A DNA stretch of 49,481 nucleotides. Source: Enterobacter mori LMG 25706 (lineage in GTDB: Bacteria; Pseudomonadota; Gammaproteobacteria; Enterobacterales; Enterobacteriaceae). The translations under genes were made by a program, and so were the position numbers. Shown here in pieces: positions 25,747-36,810 of this stretch (its first letter is position 1; each line of letters starts with the position of its first letter). The stretch covers positions 1-49,481 of the forward strand of contig NZ_GL890773.1 of the NCBI RefSeq assembly GCF_000211415.1, given 5' to 3'. Below the pieces are notes generated by a model. The model was given only the letters and a program-made list of their open reading frames with translations. It was not told the origin of the DNA and made no database searches.

Positions 25747-26448
25747 TTAGATAAACGCGAACGCATCGCCAAACAGGCGATCTTCCCGCGCGTCGCGCTC
25801 ATTACAGAACAGGTCGCGGGCAATTTTCGCCATTTCAAAACGGCCAGCAATGTAGATATCGTGCCCGGCGAGCGTGCCATGATCCTGCAGGACCGCCGTT
25901 AGCACCGTACCACTACGACCGCGCCAGCCCTCTTCCGGCTGCTCAACAACCGGCTCAACGCGCAGGTTCGGGTGATTCACGCTCAGCGCTTCCAGTTCGG
26001 ACAGGTCGTACAGATGTTTCTCTTCGCGGCCGCCCCAATAGATGGTGATGTCGCGGTTCGGGTTACGTGCCAGCGCGGTCAACAGAATAGAGCGAACATA
26101 CGAGAACCCCGTACCGCCAGCAATCAGGATAAGCGGACGGTCTTCATCTTCGCGCAGCCAGGCTTCACCGTGCGGAATGTCTACCACGATTTCACGCTCT
26201 TTCAGGATGCGGTCCATGACAGCCATGGCGTAAAGGTTAAGCTCAGACGCACCAATATGAAGCTCAATAAATTCCTGCTCCGCTGGCGTCGACGCCATAG
26301 AGAAAGGACGTTTATCGCGCTCATCCATCACGACCATCAGGTACTGACCAGCGCGGAAAGAGAATGCCGATTCTGGCACTAAACGGACGCGATATACGGT
26401 GTCGGTAATGGCATCTACCGAGGTCACTTTACAGCTTAAGGTTGTCAT
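25747..26448 (-). CDS. fre: NAD(P)H-flavin reductase
   Basis: Reduces free riboflavin, FMN and FAD with NAD(P)H in the cytoplasm, supplying reduced flavin and reducing ferric chelates. The 233 residues equal E. coli Fre. The flavin site is in KRPFSMAST and the nucleotide site in [15 protein letters not shown]. It follows ubiD by 30 bases, as in E. coli. Downstream, E. coli has fadAB; here the ABC-F gene comes instead. Confidence 0.97.
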   Translation of the reverse strand: MTTLSCKVTSVDAITDTVYRVRLVPESAFSFRAGQYLMVVMDERDKRPFSMASTPAEQEFIELHIGASELNLYAMAVMDRILKEREIVVDIPHGEAWLREDEDRPLILIAGGTGFSYVRSILLTALARNPNRDITIYWGGREEKHLYDLSELEALSVNHPNLRVEPVVEQPEEGWRGRSGTVLTAVLQDHGTLAGHDIYIAGRFEMAKIARDLFCNERDAREDRLFGDAFAFI

Positions 26449-26478
26449 TCGCTCTCTCTGTCGGGAAGTCTATAGGGC

Positions 26479-27984
26479 TTAACGGTCAGCTTCAGATTTA
26501 CCGTTATTCATTATGGCCAGTTCGTCCCAGATCGCGTCTATACGCGCGGTCACGGCAGGATCTTTTTTGATCGGGCGACCCCATTCACGGTCGGTTTCGC
26601 CAGGCCATTTATTCGTGGCATCCAGTCCCATTTTTGAGCCAAGACCGGAAACCGGCGAGGCAAAGTCCAGATAATCTATCGGCGTGTTTTCGACTAACAC
26701 CGTATCACGCGCGGGGTCCATGCGTGTAGTAATCGCCCAAATAACGTCGTTCCAGTCGCGGGCGTTGACGTCATCATCGCAGACGATAACAAACTTGGTA
26801 TACATAAACTGGCGCAGGAAAGACCATACGCCCATCATCACGCGTTTAGCGTGACCGGCATACTGCTTCTTCATCGTCACTACCGCCAGGCGATACGAGC
26901 ACCCTTCCGGCGGCAGATAGAAATCAACAATTTCCGGGAACTGTTTTTGCAAAATCGGCACAAAGACTTCGTTCAGCGCCACACCCAGCACCGCAGGCTC
27001 ATCCGGTGGACGGCCGGTATAGGTTGAGTGGTAAATCGCATCTTCACGCTGGGTAATGTGCGTGACGGTAAACACCGGGAAGTTATCAATTTCATTGTAA
27101 TAACCCGTATGGTCGCCGTAAGGCCCTTCCGGTGCAAGCTCACCCTGTTCGATGTAGCCTTCCAGAACGATTTCCGCACTGGCTGGCACTTCCAGGTCAT
27201 TGGAGACACACTTTACGACTTCCGTTTTAGTACCGCGCAGCAGCCCTGCAAAGGCATACTCTGAGAGCGTATCCGGAACAGGCGTAACCGCGCCCAGAAT
27301 CGTTGCCGGATCGGCCCCCAGGGCAACAGAAACCGGGAATCGTTCGCCGGGATGTTCCGCGCACCACTCCTGGAAATCGAGCGCGCCGCCACGATGTGAC
27401 AGCCAGCGCATGATAAGTTTATTTTTACCAATCAGCTGCTGGCGGTAGATACCGAGGTTTTGGCGCTCTTTATGCGGCCCACGGGTGACGGTCAAACCCC
27501 AGGTAATCAGCGGCGCAGCATCTTCAGGCCAGCACTGCATAATCGGGATTGTTGTCAGATCAACCGCATCGCCTTCCAGCACTTTTTGCTGGCACGGCGC
27601 ACCGCGCAGGCGTTTGGTTGGCATGTTCAGTACCTGCTTAAACTGCGGCAGCTTGTCGAACAGATCGCGGAAACCTTTCGGCGGCTCCGGCTCTTTCAAA
27701 AACGCCAGCAGTTTACCCACTTCACGCAACGCCGTGACATCCTCTTGTCCCATGCCCAGCGCCACGCGGCGCGGCGTGCCGAACAGATTGCACAGCACCG
27801 GCATGTCGTAGCCTTTCGGATTTTCAAACAGCAGCGCAGGCCCACCGGCACGCAGGGTGCGGTCAGCAATTTCTGTCATTTCCAGATAAGGATCAACAGG
27901 AAGCGTAATCCGTTTAAGTTCGCCCTGCTTTTCCAGCAGCGTCAGGAAGTCGCGTAGATCGTGGTATTTCATGCAGTTAGTCAT
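26479..27984 (-). CDS. ubiD: 3-octaprenyl-4-hydroxybenzoate carboxy-lyase
   Basis: Decarboxylates 3-octaprenyl-4-hydroxybenzoate in ubiquinone synthesis, using prenylated FMN made by UbiX. The frame gives 501 residues with ATG at 27984. An internal ATG (MKYHDLRDF, at 27972) is closer to the E. coli start MDAMKYNDLRDF; the true start may be either. Conserved stretches include [18 protein letters not shown], which contains the cofactor-binding arginine, and [12 protein letters not shown]. Operon with fre and divergent from rfaH. Confidence 0.95.
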   Translation of the reverse strand: MTNCMKYHDLRDFLTLLEKQGELKRITLPVDPYLEMTEIADRTLRAGGPALLFENPKGYDMPVLCNLFGTPRRVALGMGQEDVTALREVGKLLAFLKEPEPPKGFRDLFDKLPQFKQVLNMPTKRLRGAPCQQKVLEGDAVDLTTIPIMQCWPEDAAPLITWGLTVTRGPHKERQNLGIYRQQLIGKNKLIMRWLSHRGGALDFQEWCAEHPGERFPVSVALGADPATILGAVTPVPDTLSEYAFAGLLRGTKTEVVKCVSNDLEVPASAEIVLEGYIEQGELAPEGPYGDHTGYYNEIDNFPVFTVTHITQREDAIYHSTYTGRPPDEPAVLGVALNEVFVPILQKQFPEIVDFYLPPEGCSYRLAVVTMKKQYAGHAKRVMMGVWSFLRQFMYTKFVIVCDDDVNARDWNDVIWAITTRMDPARDTVLVENTPIDYLDFASPVSGLGSKMGLDATNKWPGETDREWGRPIKKDPAVTARIDAIWDELAIMNNGKSEADR

Positions 27985-28154
27985 GGCCTCTCTGTAAGCG
28001 CTTCATTATACGGCGTAAGCCTACGTGATGCTGTAATTTTGTTAAATTAGCGTGAACTTCCGCGACTTACTCCACTTTCGCCCATTATAATCAACTTAGC
28101 GATCCGGCCAGGGTTTTGATATGCTTGCGCCCCGAACTAAGGGAAAGAGTGATT

Positions 28155-28646
28155 ATGCAGGCCTGGTATTTACTGTATTGCAAACGCGGGCAACTTCAGC
28201 GCGCGCAGGAACATCTTGAACGTCAGTCGGTGAATTGCCTGACGCCCGTGATCACGCTTGAAAAAATGCAGCGCGGGAAACGCACGATGGTCAGCGAGCC
28301 TCTCTTCCCGAACTATCTGTTCGTCGAATTCGACCCGGAAGTGATCCACACCACGACAATCAGCGCCACGCGCGGTGTCAGTCACTTTGTCCGTTTTGGC
28401 ACCAGCCCCGCGACGGTTCCCTCAACCGTCATTCATCAGCTTTCGATTTATCAACAACCCGAAGGGATTACCGACCCGGAAACCCCTTATGCGGGCGATA
28501 GCGTGGTGATTACAGAAGGTGCCTTTGAAGGCCTGCAGGCCATATTCTCTGAACCTGATGGCGAAGCGCGCTCTATGTTGCTGCTTAACCTGTTGAATAA
28601 ACAGGTGCTGCAGAGCGTGAAAAACACCGACTTCCGTAAGCTTTAA
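28155..28646 (+). CDS. rfaH: Transcription antiterminator RfaH
   Basis: NusG paralogue recruited by ops elements to long operons for lipopolysaccharide, capsule, haemolysin and conjugation genes. It lets polymerase read through and couples to ribosomes. The 163 residues compare with 162 in E. coli. The N-terminal NGN domain ([13 protein letters not shown] to about 100) is followed by a KOW domain (about 110-163, [16 protein letters not shown]) that switches fold. The ATG at 28155 matches the family start. A TATAAT at 28086-28091 is a likely -10. Its stop shares bases with the convergent tatD stop. Confidence 0.95.
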   Translation: MQAWYLLYCKRGQLQRAQEHLERQSVNCLTPVITLEKMQRGKRTMVSEPLFPNYLFVEFDPEVIHTTTISATRGVSHFVRFGTSPATVPSTVIHQLSIYQQPEGITDPETPYAGDSVVITEGAFEGLQAIFSEPDGEARSMLLLNLLNKQVLQSVKNTDFRKL

Positions 28647-29425
28647 AACGCAATTCGAAACAGGCGGCGCACGTTGTCATCCGTCTGCGCGGCCAGCCAG
28701 TGTGGATCTTCTCCGCGCCAGTGCGCCACACTCTCAACGATGTGCCCCAGATACGCCGGTTCATTACGCCGCGATGCCGGTTTGGGTTTCATGTCGCGCG
28801 GCAGCAAATAAGGGGCATCGGTTTCCAGCAGCAGGCGTTCAGCCGGGATCGCCGGCAACAATTCACGCAGTTCCAGCCCGCGACGCTCATCGCAAACCCA
28901 ACCGGTAATGCCCAGATAAAGTCCTCGATTCAGGCAATCCAGCGCGTCCTGATGCGATCCGGTAAAGCAGTGCAACACAGCACCAGGCAGTTTATCCAGC
29001 CACGGTTCCAGAAGGGTGATAAAACGCTCATGCGCATCGCGGCAATGCATGAACACTGGCATTTCAAGCTCTGCGGCCAGCGCCAATTGTGCGGTGAATG
29101 CTTTTTCCTGGTCTTCCGGCGTGGAAAAATTGCGATTGAAATCAAGACCGCACTCGCCGATGGCGACCACCTGTGGCATTTTCGCCAGCGCGTGGAGCGT
29201 TTCAGCGCTGTGTTGCGTCCATTGGCTACTGTCATGAGGGTGGACGCCTGCGGTTGACCAGCAGCGTTCGTAGCGTTGCGCAAGCAACTGCGCCTGCTCA
29301 CTTTCATGAAGGTTGGTTCCCGTCAGCAACAGCCCTTTCACCCCGGCGGCAAAAGCACGGGCGACGACCTCATCCCGGTCTTTCGCGAACTGCGAGCTGG
29401 TCAGGTTAAGCCCAATATCAAACAT
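28643..29425 (-). CDS. tatD: TatD family metal-dependent DNase
   Basis: A 260-residue TIM-barrel hydrolase with 3'-5' exonuclease activity. It is encoded in the tat operon but not needed for export. Metal ligands are in [31 protein letters not shown] and [11 protein letters not shown]. The ATG at 29425 gives [11 protein letters not shown] with GGAGAGG upstream; the open frame begins four codons earlier. Convergent with rfaH: the sequence TTAA at 28643-28646 supplies both stop codons. Confidence 0.95.
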   Translation of the reverse strand: MFDIGLNLTSSQFAKDRDEVVARAFAAGVKGLLLTGTNLHESEQAQLLAQRYERCWSTAGVHPHDSSQWTQHSAETLHALAKMPQVVAIGECGLDFNRNFSTPEDQEKAFTAQLALAAELEMPVFMHCRDAHERFITLLEPWLDKLPGAVLHCFTGSHQDALDCLNRGLYLGITGWVCDERRGLELRELLPAIPAERLLLETDAPYLLPRDMKPKPASRRNEPAYLGHIVESVAHWRGEDPHWLAAQTDDNVRRLFRIAF

Positions 29426-29444
29426 GCCCCTCTCCATATGACAA

Positions 29445-29460
29445 CCGCCCTGACGGGCGG
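29445..29460. other. Hairpin between tatC and tatD
   Basis: Arms CCGCCC (29445-29450) and GGGCGG (29455-29460) with loop TGAC occupy the short gap after tatC. No T tract follows, so it looks like an mRNA-stabilising or intercistronic structure rather than a full terminator. Confidence 0.6.
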
Positions 29461-29466
29461 CTGGTG

Positions 29467-30237
29467 TTATTCTTCAGTGGTCTTTTCAGACCCGTCTTCT
29501 TCATCTTCCGGCGGACGTCGTTTGCCCACATAGAAACGCGAGAAGAACACGCCGACCTCAAACAAACAATACATCGGTATCGCCAGTAAGGTTTGCGAGA
29601 AGACATCCGGTGGCGTCAGCAGCATGCCCACCACAAATGCGCCTACGAGGATATACGGACGCTTCTTGCGGAGATCGTCAGGCGTTGTCACGCCCATCCA
29701 GCACAGCAGGACAATCGCCACCGGTACTTCGAACGCCACACCAAACGCCATGAACAGCGCCATGACGAAGCTGAGATAGCTGGCGATGTCTGTCGACACC
29801 TGAACCCCTTCCGGCGCGGTATGCGTCAGGAAGCCAAAGGCCAGAGGGAAGACAACGAAATAGGCGAACGCCATGCCGATATAGAACAGCAGCGAACTGG
29901 AGACCAGCAGAGGGATCACCAGTTTACGCTCGTGCTTGTACAGCGCCGGCGCGACGAAGGCCCAGACCTGGTACAAAATAACCGGCGCAGACGCAATCAA
30001 GGATACCCAGAAGGTCAGCTTGATCGGGGTGAAAAACGGTGAAGCCACGTCCGTGGCGATCATCGTCGCGCCCAGCGGCATCTGTTTAATCAGCGGTGCA
30101 GAGACCACCTGATAGATATCGTTGGCAAAATAGACCAGGCACAGGAATATAAGGAGAACCGCAATAATGCAGTTTAACAGGCGCTTGCGCAGCTCAATGA
30201 GGTGCGTAATGAGCGGTTGAGTATCATCTACTGCCAT
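29467..30237 (-). CDS. tatC: Sec-independent translocase subunit TatC
   Basis: Polytopic core of the twin-arginine export complex; it recognises the RR signal peptide on folded cargo. The 256 residues compare with 258 in E. coli and include six membrane helices. The conserved cytoplasmic N-terminus is [13 protein letters not shown], and the first cytoplasmic loop contains YKHERKLV with the signal-binding glutamate. The acidic C-terminal tail ([15 protein letters not shown]) is typical. It follows tatB by two bases. Confidence 0.97.
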   Translation of the reverse strand: MAVDDTQPLITHLIELRKRLLNCIIAVLLIFLCLVYFANDIYQVVSAPLIKQMPLGATMIATDVASPFFTPIKLTFWVSLIASAPVILYQVWAFVAPALYKHERKLVIPLLVSSSLLFYIGMAFAYFVVFPLAFGFLTHTAPEGVQVSTDIASYLSFVMALFMAFGVAFEVPVAIVLLCWMGVTTPDDLRKKRPYILVGAFVVGMLLTPPDVFSQTLLAIPMYCLFEVGVFFSRFYVGKRRPPEDEEDGSEKTTEE

Positions 30238-30239
30238 GT

Positions 30240-30782
30240 TTACGCTTTATCACTCGAGGAAGGGGATGATTCGGAAACGGACGCAGCAGGCTTTGCTTCA
30301 GCCGCTTTTAACACTGGCTCGACCGACTGCGCCTGTTTTATCACTTCAGGTTCCTGCGGCGTCTGTTCTGGTGCGGCAGCCTGATGCTCCGCGCTGGACG
30401 GCGTTACGCCCTCACGCTGCTCTTCGCTGCCCTTCACCACCGGGTTATGGATGGTGTTAGCTTCATCACTCGCCTTTTCAGGATCGTTGATGCTGTATGA
30501 ACGCTTCATAGATTCAGCCGCTTCGCGCAACTCATCCATTGATGCTTTCAGCTCGGGCGTCAGGTTTTCCATGCTCGCCTTCTCAACTTTTTTCAGGCTG
30601 TCCTGAAATTCCTGGAGCTTAAGCTCCTGCGCCAGCTCGTTTTGCACGGTGGTTGCCAGCGAGCGAAGCGCACGCACCCAACCCACCACGGTTTTGACCG
30701 CAACAGGAAGACGCTGCGGCCCCAGCACAATCAAACCAATCACAAAGACCAGCAGCAGCTCACTAAAACCAATGTCGAACAC
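30240..30782 (-). CDS. tatB: Sec-independent translocase subunit TatB
   Basis: Single-pass partner of TatC in the receptor complex. The N-terminal helix is [20 protein letters not shown] with the conserved Glu8 and the GPQRLP hinge. An amphipathic helix follows, then a variable Ala/Pro/Glu-rich tail. At 180 residues it is a little longer than E. coli TatB (171), all in the low-complexity tail. It follows tatA by three bases. Confidence 0.97.
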   Translation of the reverse strand: MFDIGFSELLLVFVIGLIVLGPQRLPVAVKTVVGWVRALRSLATTVQNELAQELKLQEFQDSLKKVEKASMENLTPELKASMDELREAAESMKRSYSINDPEKASDEANTIHNPVVKGSEEQREGVTPSSAEHQAAAPEQTPQEPEVIKQAQSVEPVLKAAEAKPAASVSESSPSSSDKA

Positions 30783-30785
30783 GAA

Positions 30786-31040
30786 TTACACCTGCTCTTT
30801 ATCGTGGCGTTTAGCGTCTTCCTTTTTGGCTTCATCTTGCTTATCAGCGATGGATTTAGCAGTAAAGTCAGCGTCCTGGCTGGTTTTATCCTGCTTACTT
30901 TCATCATCACCCATGGCCTTCTTAAAGCCTTTGATAGATGCACCAAGGTCGGAACCGATAGAACCGAGTTTCTTCGTACCAAACAGCAGTACGACGATGA
31001 CGGCAATGATTAACAATTGCCAGATACTGATACCACCCAT
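30786..31040 (-). CDS. tatA: Sec-independent translocase subunit TatA
   Basis: Forms the variable-size pore or membrane-thinning assembly of the Tat system. It has 84 residues (89 in E. coli). The membrane helix is [15 protein letters not shown], then the [10 protein letters not shown] hinge and the amphipathic helix [15 protein letters not shown]. The charged tail is shorter than in E. coli. First gene of tatABCD. Confidence 0.97.
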   Translation of the reverse strand: MGGISIWQLLIIAVIVVLLFGTKKLGSIGSDLGASIKGFKKAMGDDESKQDKTSQDADFTAKSIADKQDEAKKEDAKRHDKEQV

Positions 31041-31072
31041 ACGTAATCCTCAGTGATAGATGCTTAATGAGT

Positions 31073-31099
31073 CAGGTTGCATTATACGTATGCAACCTG
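31073..31099 (-). promoter_or_regulatory. Palindrome and putative tatA promoter -10
   Basis: Perfect ten-base arms CAGGTTGCAT (31073-31082) and ATGCAACCTG (31090-31099) lie between ubiB and tatA. On the minus strand the -10-like TATAAT (31081-31086) is at its centre. No good -35 is visible and no T tract follows, so its role could be promoter, operator or mRNA structure. Confidence 0.5.
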
Positions 31100-31116
31100 G
31101 TGATAGCGACGCAAAA

Positions 31117-32757
31117 TCAGCGCGTTTTTCTCCAGCCAGCGAGCCAGACAACAACGCCGCCAGCCATGAGCCAGGCGGGCATCATCTCCCAGTCAGGGCG
31201 ATTGATGAGCAGCAGCGTACCACTCCGCAGCAACGTCGCGCCAATGCCAAAGAGGTAACGTGACTGTCCCTGGCGCACGCGGCTGGACTGAAGCTCGTGC
31301 GCGATTTTATCCATGCTGTGCTGAAGGTTCTTGCTCTGACGCAAACTGTCGTAAACCAGTTCAGGAATTTCAGGCATTTTTTCAATCCAGAACGGGCCTT
31401 TCTCCTTAAGGGAGCGTACCAGCGCTGGGATGCCAACCTGATCTTTGATCCAGGATTCAAGGAAAGGTTTCGCCGTTTTCCATAAGTCTAACTGAGGATA
31501 GAGCTGGCGACCTACGCCTTCAACGTAAAGTAATGTTTTCTGAAGTAAAACTAATTGTGGCTGCACTTCCATATTGAAGCGACGCGCGGTATTGAACAGG
31601 TTCAGCAAAACGTGACCGAAGGAGATCTCCGACAGCGGTTTTTCGAAAATCGGTTCGCATACTGTGCGGATCGCAAACTCAAACTCTTCGACATTGGTGT
31701 CTGGTGGAACCCAGCCAGAATCCACGTGCAGCTCGGCCACCTTGCGGTAGTCGCGGTTGAAGAACGCGATGAAGTTCTCTGCCAGATAGCGCTTATCTTC
31801 TTTGTTCAGCGAGCCAACAATGCCACAGTCGATCCCGATGTACTTCGGATCCTCCGGGTGTTCGTAGCTCACGAAGATGTTGCCCGGGTGCATGTCCGCA
31901 TGGAAAAAGCTGTCGCGGAAGACCTGGGTAAAGAAGACCTGCACACCACGCTCGGCCAGCAGCTTCATGTTGGTGCCCTGCTTTTCCAGCGCAACAACAT
32001 CCGAGACCGGAATACCGTAAATACGCTCCATGACCATCATGTTCTGGCTGCAATAGTCAGAATAGACTTCAGGAACATACAGCATTGGGCTGTCTTCAAA
32101 GTTACGACGCAGCTGAATGGCGTTCGCCGATTCACGCAGCAGGTTAAGCTCGTCAATCAGCGTTTTTTCATACTCCCGCACCACTTCCATCGGGCGCAGT
32201 CGGCGGCCATCCGGTAACAGACGCGGTACCCAACGGGCCAACCTGTAGATCAGCTTCATATCGGCTTTGATGATCGGCAGGATATCCGGACGAATAACCT
32301 TGATAACCACTTCTTTGCCGTTTTCTTTCAGGCGAGCCGTATGTACCTGGGCAATGGAGGCCGATGCGAGCGGCTGAATGTCGAAATCATCAAACCAGGT
32401 TTCAACAGGAATGTTGCCCATCGCTTCTTCGATCTGCTTCTTCGCTCTCACCCCGTCGAACGGGGCAACGCGATCCTGCAGCATCGCCAGTTCATCGGCA
32501 ATTTGCGGCGGGAAGAGATCGCGGCGGGTAGAAAGCATCTGCCCAAACTTGATCCATACCGGGCCCAGCTCCTGCAGCGCAAGACGCAAGCGTTCGCCTA
32601 AAACCTGGTCTTTGTGGCGATTTGGCATCCAGAACAGCGTGCGCCGCCAGATACGAAGCGGCAGCGTGATACGCATTCTGGGGATAAGCTCGTCGAGCCC
32701 GTAGCTCAAAAAGGTGCGAACGATAAAATAGAGGCGCCGAATTTCACCAGGCGTCAT
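31117..32757 (-). CDS. ubiB: UbiB, atypical kinase-like ubiquinone synthesis protein
   Basis: Member of the ADCK/ABC1 kinase-like ATPases that support ubiquinone synthesis, probably by helping extract lipid intermediates. It has 546 residues, the E. coli length. The family KxGQ motif is in [10 protein letters not shown], followed by the alanine-rich loop near [11 protein letters not shown] and the HADMHPGN catalytic loop. A hydrophobic C-terminal segment is a likely membrane anchor. Its ATG overlaps the ubiJ stop by four bases. Confidence 0.96.
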   Translation of the reverse strand: MTPGEIRRLYFIVRTFLSYGLDELIPRMRITLPLRIWRRTLFWMPNRHKDQVLGERLRLALQELGPVWIKFGQMLSTRRDLFPPQIADELAMLQDRVAPFDGVRAKKQIEEAMGNIPVETWFDDFDIQPLASASIAQVHTARLKENGKEVVIKVIRPDILPIIKADMKLIYRLARWVPRLLPDGRRLRPMEVVREYEKTLIDELNLLRESANAIQLRRNFEDSPMLYVPEVYSDYCSQNMMVMERIYGIPVSDVVALEKQGTNMKLLAERGVQVFFTQVFRDSFFHADMHPGNIFVSYEHPEDPKYIGIDCGIVGSLNKEDKRYLAENFIAFFNRDYRKVAELHVDSGWVPPDTNVEEFEFAIRTVCEPIFEKPLSEISFGHVLLNLFNTARRFNMEVQPQLVLLQKTLLYVEGVGRQLYPQLDLWKTAKPFLESWIKDQVGIPALVRSLKEKGPFWIEKMPEIPELVYDSLRQSKNLQHSMDKIAHELQSSRVRQGQSRYLFGIGATLLRSGTLLLINRPDWEMMPAWLMAGGVVVWLAGWRKTR

Positions 32758-33359
32758 TTGCCCTCCAGTTTTTCCAGGCGTTTGGTTAACGCATCAACCG
32801 CGCGTTCAACAGCAGCGGTCTCTTCTGCAAACCATGCCACTTCCAGCGGCCCGGGGGCCATGCGCCACTCTTCGGTGATGACCTCTGCGGCATAGCGCTG
32901 CTGCCGTTGCAGATTTTTGCGCAGGAACGCCGTACCGCCATGAATCGCTTTTCCGATCCCTTCGGCGGCGATGTCGCCGATAAAAGGCGCAAGCAGTTCT
33001 GCCGGGTCAAACTCAGCCAGATCGCTGAGCGCCACGAAGTTCTGCACGACCTGAATGTCGCCTTCAACTTCGAGTTCACCGCTGCGGATAAGCGCCGTCA
33101 GTTTCTGACGGTCACGCAGTTTTGGCAGCACGCTCATATGAGTGATGACCGAGCAATCCGCCTCGCCCTCCCATTCACCCAGAACGTCAAGCTGGCGCTC
33201 GCTGAAGACCAGCACAAGCGGCGTCGAGAACTCTTTTAAAACGATACGCAGTACCTTTCCGTTCAGCCGCTGACGTGCAGCCTTCAGCGCCGGAGCGCGA
33301 TACAGAAAGGCATTCAATACATTCTCAATGCCTGCGGTGACTAAGGGTTTAAAGGGCAC
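32754..33359 (-). CDS. ubiJ: Ubiquinone biosynthesis accessory factor UbiJ
   Basis: SCP2-like lipid-binding protein that organises the soluble Ubi complex and holds ubiquinone precursors. A GTG start at 33359, with GGAGG six bases upstream, gives 201 residues, the E. coli length; the open frame continues up to 33407. The N-terminal SCP2 domain is followed by a C-terminal coiled coil ([20 protein letters not shown]). In E. coli the small RNA EsrE lies in the 3' part of this gene; I cannot judge it here. Confidence 0.94.
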   Translation of the reverse strand: MPFKPLVTAGIENVLNAFLYRAPALKAARQRLNGKVLRIVLKEFSTPLVLVFSERQLDVLGEWEGEADCSVITHMSVLPKLRDRQKLTALIRSGELEVEGDIQVVQNFVALSDLAEFDPAELLAPFIGDIAAEGIGKAIHGGTAFLRKNLQRQQRYAAEVITEEWRMAPGPLEVAWFAEETAAVERAVDALTKRLEKLEGK

Positions 33360-33372
33360 GGGACACCTCCAC

Positions 33373-34128
33373 TCAGAACTTGTAACCGCGGTGTAGCGCG
33401 ACGACACCCGCCGTCATGTTGAAATACTCAACGTTTTCAAAACCCGCGTCCTGCATCATCGCTTTCAGGGTATCCTGATCCGGGTGCATACGGATGGATT
33501 CGGCCAGGTAGCGATAGCTCTCTGCATCGTTCGCTACCAGCTCACCAATACGCGGCAGAACGTGGAAGGAGTAGGCGTCGTAGGCTTTGCTCAGCGGCTC
33601 GATAATGGGTTTGGAGAATTCAAGCACCAGCAGACGTCCACCCGGCTTCAGCACGCGGTACATGGAGCGCAGCGCTTTGTCTTTGTCGGTGACGTTACGC
33701 AGACCAAAAGAGATGGTGATGCAGTCAAAGGTGTTATCCGGGAACGGCAGCGCTTCAGCGTTTGCCTGCACATATTCCACGTTACCCACAACGCCGATGT
33801 TACGCAGTTTCTCGCGCCCCATTTTCAGCATTGAGTCGTTGATATCTGCCAGCACGACGCGACCGGTTTCACCCACCAGACGGGAGAATTTCGCCGTCAG
33901 ATCGCCCGTTCCGCCAGCCAGATCGAGAACTGTTTGTCCACGACGCACACCGCTGCAGTCAATAGTAAAGCGCTTCCACAAGCGATGAATGCCGAAGGAC
34001 ATCAAGTCATTCATCACATCGTACTTCGCCGCCACGGAATGAAATACGTGGGCCACCATGTCAGCTTTCTGCGCTTTGGCAACAGTCTGAAAGCCAAAGT
34101 GCGTCGTGTCTTGTGAATCGTCAACCAT
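33373..34128 (-). CDS. ubiE: Ubiquinone/menaquinone C-methyltransferase
   Basis: SAM-dependent methyltransferase acting on both the benzoquinol precursor of ubiquinone and demethylmenaquinol. It has 251 residues as in E. coli. SAM motif I is [10 protein letters not shown], with later motifs [10 protein letters not shown] and [14 protein letters not shown]. It starts the ubiE-ubiJ-ubiB run, with 13 bases to ubiJ. Confidence 0.97.
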   Translation of the reverse strand: MVDDSQDTTHFGFQTVAKAQKADMVAHVFHSVAAKYDVMNDLMSFGIHRLWKRFTIDCSGVRRGQTVLDLAGGTGDLTAKFSRLVGETGRVVLADINDSMLKMGREKLRNIGVVGNVEYVQANAEALPFPDNTFDCITISFGLRNVTDKDKALRSMYRVLKPGGRLLVLEFSKPIIEPLSKAYDAYSFHVLPRIGELVANDAESYRYLAESIRMHPDQDTLKAMMQDAGFENVEYFNMTAGVVALHRGYKF

Positions 34129-34194
34129 CTCAGAGCCTGCTTATCAGTAAAATGTTCGTGAAGTGTAACAGATTGGGCGCGTTTGCCCTACGAT

Positions 34195-35653
34195 TCAACC
34201 ACCGCGAAAGAAACGCGTCGGCTGCTCTTCTGGCGATAAATTCGCCGCTAAATCGTTGTCTTCACTGTGTGTATTTTGTTCATCCGCGCCTTCACGCAGG
34301 CGGAACTCTTCGTCCTGCGACGTCGCCTGTTCAACCAATTCCGGATTAATCTCGCGTTTCACCTCCACCCCCAGGCTGCGAAACGCTTCGGCTTGCGCCA
34401 GCAGGTTGCCACGCCCGGAGGAGAGCTTTTTCATCGCCTGCCGGTAGTTATCCTGCGCACGATCCAGGCTTTGCCCTACCGAGGACATATCGTCCACAAA
34501 CAGGCGCATTTTGTCGTAAAGCTTGCTGGCGCGATCGGCAATATGTTGCGCGTTACGGCTTTGATGCTCGTACCGCCACAGATTAGCAATGGTCCGCAAG
34601 GCCACCAGCAGCGTGGTAGGGCTGACCAGCATAATGTTATTTTTCAGCGCTTCGGTGATCAGTTCAGGCTGCCTGTCGAGCGCCAGCAGGAAGGCGGGCT
34701 CTACCGGGATAAACATCAGCACATAGTCCAGCGATCGCAGCCCCGGCAGCTGCTGATAATCCTTTCTGCCCAGCAGACGAATATGGTTACGCACGGAGGC
34801 GATGTGTTCCTGCAGCGCCGACTCGCGGGTGTAGTCATCTTCCGCGTTGAAATAGCGCTCGTAGGCCACCAGCGTCATTTTGGCGTCAATCACCACATCT
34901 TTACCCTGCGGCAGACGTACAATGACATCCGGCTGCATACGCGAGCGGGCATCGTTCTCAATGCTGACCTGGGTTTCGTATTCATACCCTTCGCGCAGGC
35001 CAGACGCTTCAAGCACGCGCGTCAGCACCACTTCCCCCCAGTTTCCCTGCGTTTTGTTATCGCCTTTGAGCGCGCGCGTCAGGTTCACTGCCTCCTGCGC
35101 CATCTGGGCATTCAGCTGCTGGAGATTACGGATTTCATGCGCCAGGGTGTGCCGCTCGCGCGCCTCCTGACCAAAGCTGTCCTGCACCTGACGGCGAAAC
35201 CCGTCCAGTTGTTCACGCAGTGGCGTCAGCAGGCTATTCAGGCTCTGTCGGTTCTGTTCGTCAACGCGGCGGTTGCTGTGCTCAAAAATTCGGTTGGCGA
35301 GGTTCTCAAACTGTTCGCTGAGGCGCTGCTCGCTGTTGATCATCTGGCGGATTTTGTCTTCCGCATGCAGTTGGGTGGATTCAAGACGGGTGGTCACTTC
35401 GCGGAGATCGGCCTCCAGTGAAGTGTTGATGTCGCGCAGGTTACGCAGTTCATTATTGAGCAGCTCGCACTCGTCACGCCAGTGCGAGCCTTGAGCAAGC
35501 TGTTGTTTTGTGGGCGCTCAGCTCTGAGACGATCTCTTCACGTTCTGCCAGCTGATCGGCTTTCATCTGCGCATGCTGGTAGCTGGAAATCAGCCAGCCT
35601 ACCGCCACGCTCACCAGCGCAACCACCGCATAAATCAGGATTGAGATATCCAC
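34195..35653 (-). pseudogene. rmuC: rmuC (recombination-limiting nuclease-like protein) with a one-base frameshift
   Basis: E. coli RmuC (475 residues) is a membrane-anchored coiled-coil protein with a nuclease-like domain that limits inversions at short repeats. A GTG at 35653 starts VDISILIYAVVALVSVAVGW, the expected N-terminal membrane helix. The frame is correct to about codon 49 (SELSAHK), then a run of four A on the minus strand (35506-35509) shifts it and TGA follows at 35474-35476. Dropping one A restores QQLAQGSHWRDECELL and the whole rest of RmuC (485 residues in all). From 35397 onward a 400-residue frame remains, lacking the anchor. Homopolymer site, so sequencing error must be excluded. 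Confidence 0.85.
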
Positions 35654-35792
35654 AATGCCCCCTGCATCAACGTATTACCCGCACAAAATAGAATTGTGCT
35701 GTATGAACGTCCAGTTTGAAAGGGTTTTCCTGCGAGGCGCAACGCAAAAAATAAAGGCCGAACATGTCGGCCTTGTGTCTCTGAAGAGAGGA

Positions 35793-36554
35793 TTAGATGA
35801 GGCGACGGGCCGCTTCCACCACGATTTTCACCGCATGACTTTCGGTCTGCTTCATGGTTTCGGCATTCGGGATCTCCTGCTGGGTACGGTTGACGATCAC
35901 GCCCGCCACCATACCGGCACGCAGACCCTGGCTTGCGCACATGGTCAACAGCGTTGCAGATTCCATTTCGTAGTTCATCACGCCCATGGACTGCCACTCT
36001 TCCATAGAGCCTTTGAAACGGCTCACCACGCGGCCTGAGAAGGTGTCGTAACGCTCCTGGCCCGGGTAGAAGGTATCGGAAGAGGCGGTGACGCCCACGT
36101 GAGTGGTCGCGCCCACGGATTTCGCGGCCTCAACCAGCGCGGTGGTGCATTCGAAATCGGCTACTGCCGGGAATTCCATTGGTGCAAAGTGCAGGCTTGC
36201 GCCGTCCAGACGTACAGATGCGGTCGTAACCAGCACGTCGCCCACATTGATGTGCGGCTGAATAGCGCCAGTGGTGCCGATACGCAGGAAAGTACGAATG
36301 CCCAGCTGCGCCAGCTCTTCCCCCGCAATAGACGTAGACGGGCCACCGCTACCGGTAGAGCACACGATCACCGCTTTGCCATCCAGCTCTGCGCGCCAGG
36401 TGGTGAATTCACGATGGGCTGCCAGCTTAACCGGCTTATCCATCAGCGCGGCGATCTTTTCCACACGCTCAGGATCGCCAGGGACGATAGCGAGCGTAGC
36501 CCCTTGTAAATCGTTTTTGGTGAGGCCGAGATGAAAAACATCAGACTTAGACAT
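35793..36554 (-). CDS. udp: Uridine phosphorylase
   Basis: Cleaves uridine with phosphate to uracil and ribose-1-phosphate (pyrimidine salvage, cytoplasm). It has 253 residues as in E. coli. Family motifs include VPGDPERV (phosphate site), [28 protein letters not shown] and [10 protein letters not shown] (ribose site). Monocistronic, with two CRP sites and an expected CytR region upstream. Confidence 0.97.
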   Translation of the reverse strand: MSKSDVFHLGLTKNDLQGATLAIVPGDPERVEKIAALMDKPVKLAAHREFTTWRAELDGKAVIVCSTGSGGPSTSIAGEELAQLGIRTFLRIGTTGAIQPHINVGDVLVTTASVRLDGASLHFAPMEFPAVADFECTTALVEAAKSVGATTHVGVTASSDTFYPGQERYDTFSGRVVSRFKGSMEEWQSMGVMNYEMESATLLTMCASQGLRAGMVAGVIVNRTQQEIPNAETMKQTESHAVKIVVEAARRLI

Positions 36555-36600
36555 AGGGTGACTCCTCTGTGGGTCGGTTAGTCAGAAGAAGTAAAACGGT

Positions 36601-36695
36601 ACTTTACAGAAGCACTACGCAGAATTTCGTGACATACCTCACCATGAATAAAAATGGTTGCAGTTAATTTCCATTAAATAGTGACTTACATCACA
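36601..36695 (-). promoter_or_regulatory. udp promoter with two CRP sites
   Basis: Two CRP sites of form GTGA-N6-TCAC lie at 36629-36642 and 36681-36694, centres exactly 52 bases apart. I recall the E. coli udp sites at -41.5 and -93.5, also 52 apart. Placing the proximal site at -41.5 predicts a start near 36594, and a -10 TAAAGT lies at 36601-36606 on the minus strand. CytR would bind between the two CRP dimers. Confidence 0.75.
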
Positions 36696-36810
36696 TTAAC
36701 AAGTTATATCGACAGGTGCTGCACAAAAGATAGACCGTATAAGGCACTGTGGGTTGTTAACCTGGTGACTATATTTACCTTTGCGCTAACTCATTGGTAC
36801 GGAGAATGCC

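Noticed and set aside
34267..35421. Open frame of 384 codons opposite rmuC
   Set aside because: It mirrors the rmuC coding frame and shows no protein-like features; it does not explain the rmuC frameshift.
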